The position numbers and the translations under genes are program-made. A DNA stretch of 64,000 bases from Coprinellus micaceus (lineage: Eukaryota > Basidiomycota > Agaricomycetes > Agaricales > Psathyrellaceae), in assembly GCA_951394405.1 (NCBI GenBank), contig OX596344.1, positions 1,736,001-1,800,000 of the forward strand, read 5' to 3'. The notes beneath the pieces are model-generated. The model did no database searches. It saw only the letters and a list, made by a program, of their open reading frames with translations, and was not told where the DNA came from. Below are positions 11,431 to 23,229 of this stretch, one piece after another. The first letter of the stretch is position 1. Every line of letters begins with the position of its first letter.

Positions 11431-12849
11431 TATTTATGTAGGCCATGACACGCGGACGTGTCTCAGGCTCGGTGGGAGGGACCATGCATGTCCACTTAGG
11501 ATGGCGGGGAGAACCCCACACTTCCATACCTTCCTTATTATGCGCAGAAGGGGCGTGACGAACGAGCCTCCACGGAGGCTCTTGCAAGAGAACGATATCC
11601 AACGATTTACATTGAGTTTCGAGTAATACAACGAGAGAGTCCCAAGACTTCGCAACATTGAAAGAAACAACCCTAATCTTCCGTAATGTTGTACTAGACA
11701 TTAGGAAGGACTGGGTTAGATTGAAGCCGTCCACGATCTTGACGATCATGTACCTGCTTGTTGAGAGTGTTGATCTGGGTGCGGTTGAACCTCGCATACC
11801 AGAACGGACATTTCGACGACTGGGCATCGTGGCCTTCCTTCCTGCAGTTGAGACAACGTACACGATGGGGGGGATCGGCTTAGGGAGTTGCTTGGGCTTG
11901 CCCTTGCAACAGCTCGCATGGTGGCGATGCTCGTCCCGAGTATGAGACTCGCCGCAGATGGGACACCTGCGACGGGTCCGGCACATGAAGTCAGGATGTC
12001 CCCACTTGCAGCAATTCTTGCAGAAGGGGACGCCGGGTTGACGAGGAGTGGACCTAATAAGGCACTTCCTGCCAAGGATGTTGATGGTCTTGTTGTTCAA
12101 GGCCTTCGCGTGGGTCCCTGCTTGGGAATCCCAGATGTTGAAGTAAACGGTCACCGATGTGGAGGCCTTCGACTCGGAGTTGATCACCCGGGGACAGGCG
12201 GTCGGAATGTAGTGTTCGCTCAAGGGCGAAGCCTCGAACGCACTGTTGATGTCAGAGTAGACCGTTAGGTTACCCCCGACTTTGTATTTTGGAACACCAT
12301 GTATCGCGAGATAACTGGTGGACTGAGGAAGCCCGACCCACAAGTTGCGGGACCAGGCTGGAAGGACTTGGGTGATCCAACCTCGTGCGGCATTCAAGTC
12401 GCGCTCGTTTGGGACATCCGTCGTTCTGAGACTCCAACCCCCATAGGCCTGACTGCCTGAGAGGACTCGGAGCTCCGATCCAGCACGCTGAAGGATGTCG
12501 TTCATCCCCCTCATGACGAATGAGCCATCAATCTTGGGAATCTGCCGATCCTTCTCGTTGAAGAGGACCATGATCTGCCTGCGAGGCGGACCCTTGGTTG
12601 TAGATGCAGGGATCACCGTCTTCTTCTTCTTCTGCTTCTTCCCGCTCGAGACGGGGCCGGCAGAGATGGGAGGAGGGTGAACCTGGGGTAGGGGAGGTAC
12701 AGGGCCGCCATTGATAACCTTGGCGATCTGCATTGGAGTTAAATCAGGTTGAGCCCGCCCCCAAGTGGCAGCAGCCTCGACGTAATTCATTTTTGTCTTG
12801 CCCCCCTTGGCAACAACGTTCCACGGCCTAAGGGCCGAGGGTTTAGGAA
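11431..12849 (-). pseudogene. LINE-1 ORF1 zinc-knuckle region and start of EN
   Basis: Encodes the ORF1 core (NYVEAAATWG ... SGSQAYGGWSL ...) and cysteine motifs CKNCCKWGHPDFMC (C-x2-C-x4-H-x4-C) and CPICGESHTRDEH, then the endonuclease start (IRVVSFNVAKSWDSL, LLQEPPWR). Compared with LINE-11, about 30 bp just after PKPIPP (near 11870) is deleted, including the HCLNC motif. The deletion fuses the ORF1 and ORF2 frames. The ATG-overlapping-TAG junction normally separating the ORFs is still visible at 11694-11701. A retroelement insertion at 12849 cuts the N-terminal part of ORF1. Confidence 0.85.
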
Positions 12850-12912
12850 TGTTGCGACACAAGTGACATTCCCATCTCCGGGTGGATGCTCTAACCACTG
12901 AGCTATCCGGTC
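12850..12912 (-). other. tRNA-like sequence (truncated, D-arm well preserved)
   Basis: On the minus strand it starts GACCGGATAGCTCAGTGG, then TTAGAGC. This gives a 7-nt acceptor-like start, T8-A9, a perfect GCTC/GAGC D-stem and a box A match. An anticodon-stem-like segment follows, but no convincing T-arm or box B (GGTTCGANNCC) is seen, so it is not a functional tRNA gene. The segment ends in CAACA at the 5-bp TSD. It could be a tRNA fragment copied during reverse transcription or a SINE-like head. Confidence 0.5.
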
Positions 12913-13154
12913 TTGGTTGCATGAACTGCTAACTGAATGGGGTACCAAACAGCCAAGCTAGACGTGCCCAGGCTCGGTTAGACTGTTGCACACTGTGGTT
13001 GCTCTGGGAACCTATGTGTGGCTGACGGTAGTCTGTGAGCCTACGAGGGCAGAGGTCTATGCCATTGGATTGCAACTGAGCACAACACAACACAGCCCCT
13101 TGATCCGATGCAATCCAATCTGTCAGGGCGTGGTAGCGTCCGGGGCTCATAACT

Positions 13155-13463
13155 TGTTGAAAGTGTAACTGGGGCAGGGACACTGAAGCCTCTAGGTCAG
13201 AGTACTGAACTATTGATATTGGGGCATACTGCTACTCACCTGAAGCCTCTAGGTCAGAGTACTGAACTAAGGGGCCTCAGGGCAATACATGGAGTGTTGA
13301 TACACAGGAATCAGGTCACATGATGCTAGATGATCCAGATATGATAACTAAGTCCAATTAGATCAAGATAACTGATGAAGGGGAAGATCATGATGGATAA
13401 GGGTGATCTGTGAATGGATAAGGATGGATAAGGGTGGAGTCACCAAGTCACCAAGTTCCAACA
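13155..13463 (-). repeat. Copia LTR inside the chimeric insertion (309 bp)
   Basis: Plus-strand start TGTTGAAAGTG and end AAGTTCCAACA. It is the reverse complement of the Copia-1 LTR and has the same length and the same duplicated internal motif. On its inner side it is followed by AGTTATGAGCCCC, the presumed primer-binding site. Confidence 0.93.
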
Positions 13464-13468
13464 AGGAA

Positions 13469-14155
13469 TAGGGTTCTTAGGGCCGACTGGGAGGCCGACT
13501 CTCTGGAAGGGGATGGCGGGGGCTTTAGGCTGCGGCCTTGGGCCTCCGTCGTGCACACGCTTCTGTGTAGCCGCAGAGAACGGGAGGCTCGGGTTCGGGC
13601 CGGGTACGGCCGGTTCCTGAGCGTCCCGAGAATCTTCGGGGCGTTCCTCCACGGGGGCGGGATGTTCCGGGATAGGGTCCTGGTCCACTCGGATGGGCGA
13701 GCCAGTGGGTTTACGCTTGCCGCCCCCAGGGGGAACGACACGCGAGCACTGCTTGTTTGTCTTAGATCGGGCAAACGAAGGAGGAGGGTTCTGGGCGGGG
13801 TACTCCGGAGGTGGTGTGTCTGCAAGGCCCTCTCGGATCTTGCGGGCAGACGCCTTGGTGTACTCTCGCCAGTAGCGGAAGCCCTTGGGAGGAGCTGTAG
13901 ATAAGGGGGAAGGGGCTGCCCCAAAGGGTCGGCCTTCCCCCAGCCTTGAGGTACGAGCGCCACCTGAAGAGATGACAGCTCTTGAACCGCTGGGCTAATG
14001 AGCACATCCTCCATGGGACGTGGTGTAGTGGAGTCTCGGAAATGCTCACCGGGAGGTACAACCTCGCCGCTGAGCATTTCCTCGAGGTTGGCAGCCCAGG
14101 ACCCGATTGCGGGGTCTGAGGCGTAGATGTCGTCGCCCTCCTCCTGCACCTGCAT
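13469..14155 (-). pseudogene. LINE-1 ORF1 N-terminal region
   Basis: Start codon at 14155 (MQVQEEGDDIYASDP), the same start as in LINE-11 (MQVWEEDDDMYAEDP). It encodes a low-complexity, proline- and charge-rich N-terminus (SWAANLEEMLSGEVVPPG...). Relative to LINE-11 the frame shifts after about 70-75 residues, so the copy is broken. The segment joins the ORF1 core at 12849 once the chimeric insertion is removed. Confidence 0.72.
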
Positions 14156-14317
14156 AGGATGTAGGGGGGGGGCGTGTGCGGTGTTGCCGACAGGTCGGCT
14201 GGAGAAGGTCCTTTTTTTTTTTTTTTTTTTTTTTTTTTTGAAATCAGCTTTTATATACCGGGGCACGATGGCAGTCCGGTCGCTATCAGACATACAAAGA
14301 GAGCGCGAGCGTCACTA

Positions 14318-14730
14318 CAGTCGTTTGCATATTAAATTTCGCGAACGAGTTTGTCTGTTTTGCTTTCGAGATGACAGGTGTGACCATCATTGTCGATGTC
14401 ATGCCCCTGTTGAGCCGCCGTGGCATCTCGTCGTGCAGCTGCAATAGGAGATCTTGTTCGGCATCTCAGAGAGCAGTGCAGTATCATGGCCTGCGAAGTA
14501 CGTGCGCAAAGTAAGAGGTACGGAGAGCGGGTGACTCTCGCGCAGAACTTGACCTTAGGTGAGCATTGATCTTCCCATCACCCAAACGCTGAGCGTCTTG
14601 GGCGTTTCGATGGCTGAAGTTCAACTTTACGACCCAGAATCGGGGCTTGTATTCACGCTATAGACGCTGATGTGACCATGTCACAGAAATTTTGAAAATC
14701 TTGTCGCGAAATTTAATATGCAAACGACTG
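14318..14730. mobile_element. Tc1/mariner-type MITE (413 bp)
   Basis: Perfect 27-bp terminal inverted repeats starting CAGTCGTTTGCATATTAAAT, flanked by a TA duplication (14316-14317 and 14731-14732). It interrupts the LINE 3' UTR sequence GTCACTAACTAAG, which is uninterrupted in the other LINE copies and so gives the exact empty site. No ORF of note, hence non-autonomous. TA TSD and CAGT ends suit the mariner superfamily. Confidence 0.92.
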
Positions 14731-15101
14731 TAACTAAGTACTACAGCATTTATGAGAAGTGAAATTTGACGATTTGGAGACGCCCGGCGCTTGAGGTTTT
14801 ACCCCCAACCAGCGGACAGACGATGAAAGGCCTTGCAGCACTAACAGATCAGTATATTGATTCGGCATTCCCACCCAGCCCAGTCCGATCCCCACCAGTA
14901 CCAGTCCGCCACAAGGTGTTATGGGGCCCGGGGGCACACCTTGCCTGCCCCCGAACGGTGTTCCTCTCGGTAGCCGCGCTTCGGGTACCCCTCATCCACA
15001 TCAGTTGCAAGGACTGACACGTCAGGGTACCTACCCAACTCCCTTCACGTGAGACCTTTAACCAGCAGAGGCCAGTCCAAACCAAACGAGGCCGCGTCCT
15101 C

Positions 15102-17493
15102 TCAACCATCCCCCTGTGGGGCGTATTGGAACCCAAAAGCAAAGGCCTTTGGATTATCCTCTAAAAACCAAACGAGTTCTCGCACAAAGCGGGGATCCCG
15201 ATCGTATGTTTGCAGCACACCGCACTGCGTAAAGATATGGTGCCGAGTTTGCACCGGACAGCCGCATTCACATTCGTGATTGTCATGGCCAGGTATGAAT
15301 GGCCCTGCACATACGTGCACACAGTGCATTGCTCTCATTTACATGTCGGAGCCATACTCCCCCGTTGGAGTATGTCGGACGAGTTGGCTTCCCCTTGGGG
15401 TCGCGCAGCACCATGAACTGGTGTCCTAGATAATCTGGATTGCGTGCCTGAGTAGCCCACGCGTCCAGGGCGGAGTCGGCAACATGCTTGCACACGCTGT
15501 CGAGAGAAGTAGCGGGTCTCACTCCTGCAGGAGTGGGAGGGAGGCTCCGCGCGTGCAAATGAGCACGATGTTGAAGACCCCATTTCAGCTTGGAAGGGGT
15601 CTCAATGAAATCCACCCGTCTGTCCGCCTTGGCGGCAAACCAGGTGCGGAGGGCCTTACAGGTTGCAAGCGAAAATGCCTGGCCCGAATGGATCCCCGGA
15701 TCTACTGCTCTCTTAGCCATGGCCAGAGAGTCAGTGAATATCGCAATCCGATCACAGTCTTCTAGGGCCGTAGCCCTTCCAACTGCCATACGAATCGCTA
15801 GGAGCTCAGCGTCCGACGACAGGACACGTCCTGCCACTGTCACTCCCTTGCTCCGTTGATTGCCTAGGCCTTCGTAGACGTAGGCCGCAGTGGCATTATG
15901 CCTGGTGGTCTTGGGGACGGACGCATCCACCCCCATGCACACCGTGCGGATGTTGGTACTCAACGAGTTCCATAGAGTGTTCAGTTCCTGCCGGCGTCGT
16001 TCGAAGATATCTTCGCCATACCGCTGGAAACTGTTGAAGTGGACCTGGGCCCCATAGAGGTCCATCATCCTAGATCCTGGAGTGTTTTCGACCGCGCATG
16101 GCTCGAATTTCTCCGTCAATTTGGGCAGACCCCTGAGGGTTTGGCCTATAGCGTCCTTTACACGGCCGCAGTTCACCGGGGAGAGGTGACAGGCGGCCCC
16201 GTAATCGGGAGAGGCACTCCCTCTGTGTTCCTCAGGTAGGAGGGGACGCAGAGGGTGTGTGCCAGATAGTGTCGCCGTTCGGAACACAGCACGCTGTGAC
16301 AGTTTCCAAAGGTGAAGGCGAATGGGAGGGAGGCCTGCAAGGCATTCCACTCCCCCAGTAGGGGACGTGCGAAACGCTCCTATTATCCAACATGCTGCTT
16401 TACGCTGCATGGAGGTTAGAATTTTGAGTGCGCCTTGGATCTTGGCGCCCTCATAATACCACAATCTGTGTCCGTATGTGCAGATCGGAATCACGCACGT
16501 GCAGAATAAGATGCGTTTGTTCTTGGGCGAGAGCCCTCGAGTACAATTTCCAAGCATTCTCATTGCCATTACGGTGGTGAGAGCCTTGGCTGAATAGTAC
16601 CGGATGTGTTCCTTAAATGACAGAAGCCGGTCGAAGAAGAAGCCCAAGTAGCGCCAATACTGCTTGGGTTTCAGAGGGGTGTCCCCTGTGAAGGGGGCAT
16701 ATCCGAGATCAAGGGGCATGCGGAAGTCCGTATGGCCCTTGGAGAAGTGGAAGAGTTCTGTCTTGTCATGTTCCAAGACGAGCCCTGCCTTTGTAAACAT
16801 GTCAAAGAGGCACTGGTATGCATGGTAGAGATGCACACAGTTCTCTTCGACATCACGAGATTGGACAATGATGGTTCCATCATCCACATATGAGATTAAG
16901 GTGGCGAGTTTCCCCTCTGGCCTCAATCGGAATAGCTTCATGATTGGAGCTATGACAAGGGCAGACAGCACAGGTGAGAGGGCAGAGCCCTGTCCCACCC
17001 CTACGTCTGCCTGGAAAGGTTCCAAAGTAGAGCCATTCCACACATAAGATGTGTGGCGCTCCACCAGGTAGGATTGAAAGAAGGTCACCACCATAGGGTG
17101 GAATCCTTGCTTGCGAAGAACCTCGAGTAAGAACTCGTGGTTGATGGACGGGAAGAACTGGGCGATGTCAAAGGCCACCACACTCGTCTTAAGTCCTGCT
17201 GCCCACCCAGTCCGCACCAAGTGCGTCAGGAATAGGCCTGCGTCTTCAGTGGAGCTCTGACGCACCCCTCCCATTTGATTTGGGTCGACAAGATCATATT
17301 TGATCATGTCGAACTGAAAACGGTTGGAAATCATCTTTTCAACCAATTTACCAAGGGTGTTCAGAAGCACAATGGGTCTGAACGCCTTCGGGGCAGAGTA
17401 GGACGGCTTATTCGGTTTCGGTATGATAATCGACAGCGAGTCCTTGAAGTGTTTTGGCCAGTGCCCGGTTTTTATGCAGGCATTGGCCAAAAC
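15102..17493 (-). pseudogene. LINE-4 ORF2: RT and RNase H
   Basis: RT is complete from HWPKHFKDSLSI onward: FDIAQFFPSINHEF, GVGQGSALSP, catalytic YVDDGTIIVQS (near 16885). RNase H follows (CMGVDASVPK, SSDAELLAIRMAV, IFTDSLAMAKR). A small deletion near 15298 removes the segment normally reading ILNHAPTGEYYSRF and shifts the frame. The C-terminus (PGHDNHECECGCPVQTRHH) then continues in another frame to the stop at 15102. EN is missing by truncation. Confidence 0.87.
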
Positions 17494-18197
17494 CATGTGC
17501 CTACTGGAGAGTACTACTCCCGGTTCCGCATACCTGGCCATGACAATCATGAATGTGAATGCAGCTCTCCGGTGCAAACTTGTCACCATATTTTCATGCA
17601 GTGTGGTGTACTGCAAACATACGACCGGGATCCCCGCTTTGTGTGAGAACTCGTTTGGTTTCTAGAGGATAATCCAAAGGCATTCGCCTTTGGTTTCCAA
17701 TACGCCCCACAGGGGGATGGTTGAGAGAACGCGGCCTTGTCTGGTCTGGACTGGCCTCTGCTGGTTAAAGGTCTCGCATGAAGGGAGTTGGGTAGGTGCC
17801 CTGACGTGTCAGTCCTTGCAACTGATGTGGATGAGGGGTACCTGAAGCGTGGTTACCGTGAGGGACACCGTTCGGGGGCAGGCAAGGTGTGCCCCCGGGG
17901 CCCATAACACCTTGTGGCGGACTGGTACTGGTGGGGATTGGACTGGATTGAGTGGGAATGCCGACTTGATATACCAATCTGTTAGTGCCGCAAGGCCTTT
18001 CATTGTCTGTCTGCTGGTTGGGGGTAAAGCCTCAAGCGCCGGGCGTCTCCAAATCGTCAAATTTCACTTCTCATAAATGCTGTAGTACTTAGTTAGTGAC
18101 GCTCGCGCTCTCTTTGTATGCCTGATAGCGACCAGACTGCCATCGTGCCCCGGAATACAAAAGCTGATTTCAAAAAAAAAAAAAAAAAAAAAAAAAA
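17494..18197 (+). mobile_element. LINE-5: short plus-strand LINE 3' end
   Basis: Starts in the RNase H C-terminal region (PTGEYYSRFRIPGHDNHECEC) and runs through the 3' UTR to an A-tract ending at 18197. A nonsense TGA replaces CGA after DPRFV (near 17644). No clear TSD, and both flanks are minus-strand LINE sequence. Inert remnant. Confidence 0.85.
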
Positions 18198-19049
18198 CCG
18201 GATGTGTTCTTTGAAGGACAAGAACCGGTCGAAGAAGAATGCCAAGTAGCGCCAATACTGCTTGGGTTTCAGAGGGGTGTCTCCTGTGAAGGGGGCATAT
18301 CCGAGGTCAAGGGGCATATGGAAGTCCGTATGGCCCTTGGAGAAGTGGAAGAGTTCTGTCTTGTCGTGTTCCAAGACGAGCCCTGCCTTTGTAAACATAT
18401 CAAAGAGGCACTGGTATGCATGGTAGAGATGCACACAGTCCTCCTCAATATCGCGAGATTGGACAATGATGGTACCATCGTCCACGTATGAGATTAAGGT
18501 GGCGAGTTTCCCCTCTGGCCTCAATCGGAATAGCTTCATGATTGGAGCTATGACAAGGGCAGACAGCACAGGTGAGAGGGCAGAGCCCTGTCCCACCCCT
18601 ACATCCGCCCGGAAAGGTTCCAAAGTAGAGCCATTCCACACATAAGATGTGTGGCGCTCCACCAGGTAGGATTGAAAGAAGGTCACCACCATAGGGTGGA
18701 ATCCTTGCTTGCGAAGAACCTCGAGTAAGAACTCGTGGTTGATGGATGGAAAGAACTGGGCGATGTCAAAAGCCACCACACTCATCTTAAGTCCTGCTGC
18801 CCATCCCGTCCGCTCCAGGTGCGTCAGGAACAGGCCTGCGTCTTTGGTGGAGCGCTGACGCACTCCCCCCATTTGGTTTGGGTCAACAAGATCATACTTG
18901 ATCATGTCAAACTGGAAGCGGTTGGAAATCATCTTTTCAACCAATTTACCAAGGGTGTTCAGAAGCACAATGGGTCTGAACGCCTTTGTGGCAGAGTAGG
19001 ACGGCTTGTTCAGTTTCAGTACAATAATTGAAAGCGAGTCCTTGAAGTG
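18198..19049 (-). mobile_element. LINE-6: internal RT fragment
   Basis: Minus-strand RT only, from HFKDSLSIIVLK near 19040 to SFKEHIR at 18200. It includes FDIAQFFPSINHEF, GVGQGSALSP and YVDDGTIIVQS. It has neither a 3' UTR nor EN. The right junction TTGGCCA|GG abuts the ORF1 end of plus-strand LINE-7. It may be the remainder of a larger copy whose ends were lost when neighbouring LINEs were inserted or rearranged. Confidence 0.85.
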
Positions 19050-22000
19050 CTTTGGCCAGGGCCACGACGCCGAGTCGTCGAAATGTCCGTTCTGGTACGC
19101 GAGGTTCGACCGCGCCCAGATCGACTCTCTCAATAAGCAGGTGCGTGATCGTCAAGATCATGGACAGCTTCAATCTAACCCAGTCCTTCCGAATGTTTAG
19201 TACAACATTACAGAAGATTAGGGTTTTGTCTTTCAATATTGCTAAGTCTCCCAATGACCTTGTAGTACTTCTCGAATCTCAATGTAAATCGTTGGATATC
19301 GTCTTCTTGCAAGAGCCTCCCTGGAGGCTCATTCGCCACGCCCCCTCTGCTCATGACAAAGAAGGTATGGCAGTATGGGGTTCTCCCCGTCATCCTAAGT
19401 GGACCTGTATGGTCCCTCCCACCGAGCCTGAGACACGTCCGCGCGTCATGGCCTACGTAAATAAGAGATTGGACGTACTCCGTCCGACTTACCGTCGAGA
19501 CCTTATTGACGATCGAGACGTAATGGTCATCTCCCTGTTCACATAGGACGAGCCCATGCATCTCATGAATGTATACTCAGACGCTGACCACCGAGCAATT
19601 CGCTTGCTCGATCGTCGTGCAGAATCATTACCGGCCATGGATTACATGGCTGGAGACTTCAACTGTCACTCCAGGGAGTGGGATGATGCCGTTCCAAATC
19701 ATGGAGATACAGCCATTCTACTGCTGGAAACAGCTGCCCGTCTTGGTGTGGAATACTCCCCACCTGCCAATCCAGGACCCACCTACGTGTCCTACACCGA
19801 TGAGAACATCAAGTCCGTGATAGACATGGTGTTCGTTCAACCTGCCTACGTTCTCTCAGCAGCCCCGCTGAGAGATCATGACCTCAAGGGGACCTTGGAT
19901 CACTATCCGCTATCCTCTGTTATCAAACTCAGCAACCATGCTGAGCGCATCAAGGGCCGCACCCTCAAGGAGGATGCAGTGGCCCCATTCTTTATGCAGG
20001 TCGAAAAGGAGATGCCTGGTCTCTCTGACCTGTACGATCTCAAAACCGCAGAAGGAGTGGAGGAGCTCTCTGTGGTGATTGAAAAGGTGTTCTCAGATGC
20101 GTGGTTCACCCACTCAGAAGAGTACATCATCACCCCCCGCTCAAAAAAAGACAAGGCGAGAATTCTTTGATGAACGTATCAAAGATATCTCAGAAACAGA
20201 CAAGCGCCCCTGGGACCTAATGGACTGGGTCAAAGAGCGCAAGAACCCGCCGTGCGAGGCTATCCAACATAACGGACAGCCTTGTCACAATCTCGACCAG
20301 CTCTGGGGTGCCTGCCCTACACGGAACCTACAATGTGGCCAACGACCGACCGGTCGATCTGAGTTTACTGGACCAACTCCCCGACGAGCCCGTCAGGGAG
20401 TGGCCAGTTTTCTCTCTCTTGGAGATGAGACAAGCCCTAAAGGCGTGCTCATCTCGCTCTGCTCCGGGTCCTGACCATGTTACATGGCAGCACCTGAAGT
20501 ATATCTTCAATGTACCTGAATGTGAAAAGGTCGTGATGGACTTGGCCAATGCCTGCATAAGAACCGGGCACTGGCCAAAACACTTCAAGGACTCGCTTTC
20601 GATCATCATACCTAAACCGAATAAGCCGTCCTATTCCGCCCCAAAGGCGTTCAGACCCATTGTGCTTCTGAACACCCTTGGTAAATTGGTTGAAAAGATG
20701 ATTTCCAACCGCTTTCAGTTTGACATGATCAAGTACGATCTTGTTGACCCAAATCAAATGGGAGGGGTGCGCCAGCACTCCACCGAAGACGCAGGTCTAT
20801 TCCTGATGCACTTGGTGCGGACGGGATGGGCAGCAGGACTCAAGACAAGTGTTGTAGCCTTCGACATCGCCCAGTTCTTTCCGTCCATCAACCACGGGTT
20901 CTTACTCGAGGTACTTCGCAAACAAGGCTTCCACCCCATGGTGGTAACCTTCTCTGAATCCTACCTGGTGGAGCGACACACATCCTATGTGTGGAATGGC
21001 TCTACTTCAGAACCTTTCCGGGCGGACGTAGGGGTGGGACAGGGCTCTGCCCTATCACCATGCATACCAGTGCCTCTTCGATATGTTTACAAAGGCAGGG
21101 CTCGTCTTGGAACACAACAAGACAGAACTCTTCCACTTCTCCAAGGGCCACACGGACTTCCATATGCCCCTTGATCTCGGATATGCCCCCTTCACAGGGG
21201 ACACCCCTCTGAAACCCAAGCAGTACTGGCGCTACCTGGGTTTCTTTTTCGACCGGTTCTTGTCCTTCAAGCAACACATCCGGTACTATTCAACCAAGGC
21301 TCTCACCACCGTAATGGCAATGAGAATGCTTGGTAATTCTACTGGAGGGCTTTTGCCCAAGAACAAACACATCCTGTTCCGTGCATGTGTGATTCCCATC
21401 TGCACGTACGGACACAGGCTGTGGTATTACGAGGGCGCCAAGATCCAAGGCGCACACAAAATTCTAACCTCCATGCAGCGTAAAGCAGCATGTTGGATAA
21501 TAGCAGCGTTTCGTACGTCTCCTACTGGGGGAGTGGAGTGCCTTGCAGGCCTCCCACCCATTCGTCTTCCTTCACCTTCGGAAACTCTCACAGCGTGCTG
21601 TATTCCGAACAGCGACTTTATCTGACATGCCTCTCCCCATTATGGGGCCGCCTGGTACCTTTCCCCGGTGAACCGCAGCCGCATAAAGGACGCTATAGGC
21701 CAGACCCTCAGAGGTCTGCCTAAACTGACGGAGAAATTCGAGCCATGTGCGGTCGAAAATACTCCAGGATCTAGGATGATGGACCTCTATGGGGCCCAAG
21801 TCCACTTCAACAGTTTCCAGCGGTACGGCGAAGATATCTTCGAACGATGCCGGCAGGAGCTGAACACTCTATGGAACTCGTTGAGTACCAACATCCGCAC
21901 GGTGTGCATGGGGGTGGACGTGTCTGTCCCCAAGGCCACCAGGCATAATGCGACCGCGGCCTACGTATACAAAGGCCTAGGCAATCAACGGAGCAAGGGA

Positions 22001-23229
22001 GTCACGGTGGCAGGACGTGTCCTGTCATCCGACGCCGAGCTCTTAGCGATTCGTATGGCAGTTGGAAGGGCTACGGCCCTAGAAGACTGTGATCGGATTG
22101 CGATATTCACTGACTCTCTGGCTATGGCTAAGAGAGCAGTTGATCCGGGGATCCATTCGGGCCAGGCGTTTTCGCTTGCAACCTGTAAGGCCCTCCGCAC
22201 CTGGTTTGCCGCCAAGGCAGACAGACAGGTGGACTTCATAGAGACCCCTTCAAAGCTGAAGTGGGGTCTCCAACATCGTGCTCATCTGCACGCGCGGAGC
22301 CTCCCTCCCACTCCTGCAGGGGTGAGACCCGCTACTTCTCTCGATAGCGTGCGCAAGCACGTTGCCGACTCTGCACTGGACGTGTGGGCTACTCAGGCAC
22401 GCAACCCAGATTATCTAGGGCACCAGTTCATGGTGCTGCGCGACCCCAAGGGGAAGCCAACTCGTCCGACATACTCCAATGGGGGAGTATGGCTCCGACA
22501 TGTTAACGAGAGCAATGCGCTTTGTGCACGTAAATGCAGAGCCATCCTCAACCATGCGCCTACTGGAGAGTATTACTCCCGGTTCCGCATACCTGGCCAT
22601 GACAATCACGAATGTGAATGCAGCTGTCCGGTGCAAACTCGTCACCATATTTTCACACAGTGCGGTGTACTGCAAACATATGATCGGGATCCCCGCTTTG
22701 TGCGGGAACTCGTTTGGTTTTTGGAGGATAATCCAAAGGCGTTCGCCTTTGGATTCCAATACGCCCCACGGGGGGATGGTTGAGAGGAAGCGGCCTCGCT
22801 TGGTTTGGACTGGCCTCTGCTGGTTAAAGGTCTCGCGTGAAGGGAATTGGGTAGGTACCCTGACATGTCAGTCCTTGCAACTGATGCGGATGAGGGGTAC
22901 CTGAAGCGCGGTTACCGTGAGGGACACCGTTCGGGGGCAGGCAAGGTGTGCCCCCGGGGCCCATAACACCTTGTGGCGGACTGGTACTGGTGGGGATTGG
23001 ACTGGGCTGGGTGGAAATGCCGACTCAATATACTGATCTGTTAGTGCCGCAAGGCCTTTCATTGTCTGTCTGCTGGTTGGGGGTAAAGCCTCAAGCGCCG
23101 GGCGTCTCCAAATCGTCAAATTTCACTTCTCATAAATGCTGTAGTACTTAGTTAGTGACGCTCGCGCTCTGTTTGTATGTCTGATAGCGACCGGACTGCC
23201 ATCGTGCCCCGGAATACAAAACCTGATTT

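Larger units (their letters stand above)
12850..13463 (-). mobile_element. Chimeric Copia-derived insertion (LTR, gag piece, tRNA-like tail)
   Basis: A 614-bp insertion in LINE-1 ORF1, bounded by a 5-bp TSD AGGAA (12845-12849 and 13464-13468), the length made by Copia integrases. Read on the minus strand it is a complete LTR (13463-13155), a primer-binding-like AGTTATGAGCCCC, about 230 bp with gag-like coding (SNGIDLCPRRL ... LAWLFGTP), and a tRNA-like segment ending GTCGCAACA. There is no second LTR. Both termini fit the TGTTG...CAACA integrase ends. A template-switch chimera or an internally deleted element are the likely origins. Confidence 0.75.
4471..14211 (-). mobile_element. LINE-1: old host LINE broken by many insertions
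   Basis: One minus-strand LINE can be followed through the interruptions. Its segments are 4471-5968 (RT N-terminal part and EN), 9691-9849 (EN), 11431-12849 (EN start and ORF1), and 13464-14211 (ORF1 N-terminus). Each junction is explained by a later insertion with its own TSD: LINE-2 at 5969, LINE-3 at 9850, the Copia chimera at 12850, and LINE-4 at 14212. Its 3' end lies beyond Copia-1, left of the window. The domain order (zinc-knuckle ORF1, AP endonuclease, RT) fits the fungal Tad/I group. Confidence 0.85.
14212..17493 (-). mobile_element. LINE-4: 5'-truncated LINE with a MITE in its 3' UTR
   Basis: T-tract from 14212, then the conserved 3' end, 3' UTR (interrupted by a MITE at 14318), RNase H and RT. 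It stops at 17493 in the N-terminal part of RT (NACIKTGHWPKHF), where it abuts plus-strand LINE-5. It is inserted in the LINE-1 5' region. No matching TSD is found at the right end, so that end has probably been rearranged. Confidence 0.85.

Noticed and set aside
12850..12912. Functional tRNA gene
   Set aside because: Good D-arm but no T-arm or box B and a poor anticodon stem.
14212..18197. Twin-primed (5'-inverted) LINE insertion made of LINE-4 and LINE-5
   Set aside because: Both pieces carry their own 3' end and A-tail, which twin priming does not produce; they are separate insertions.
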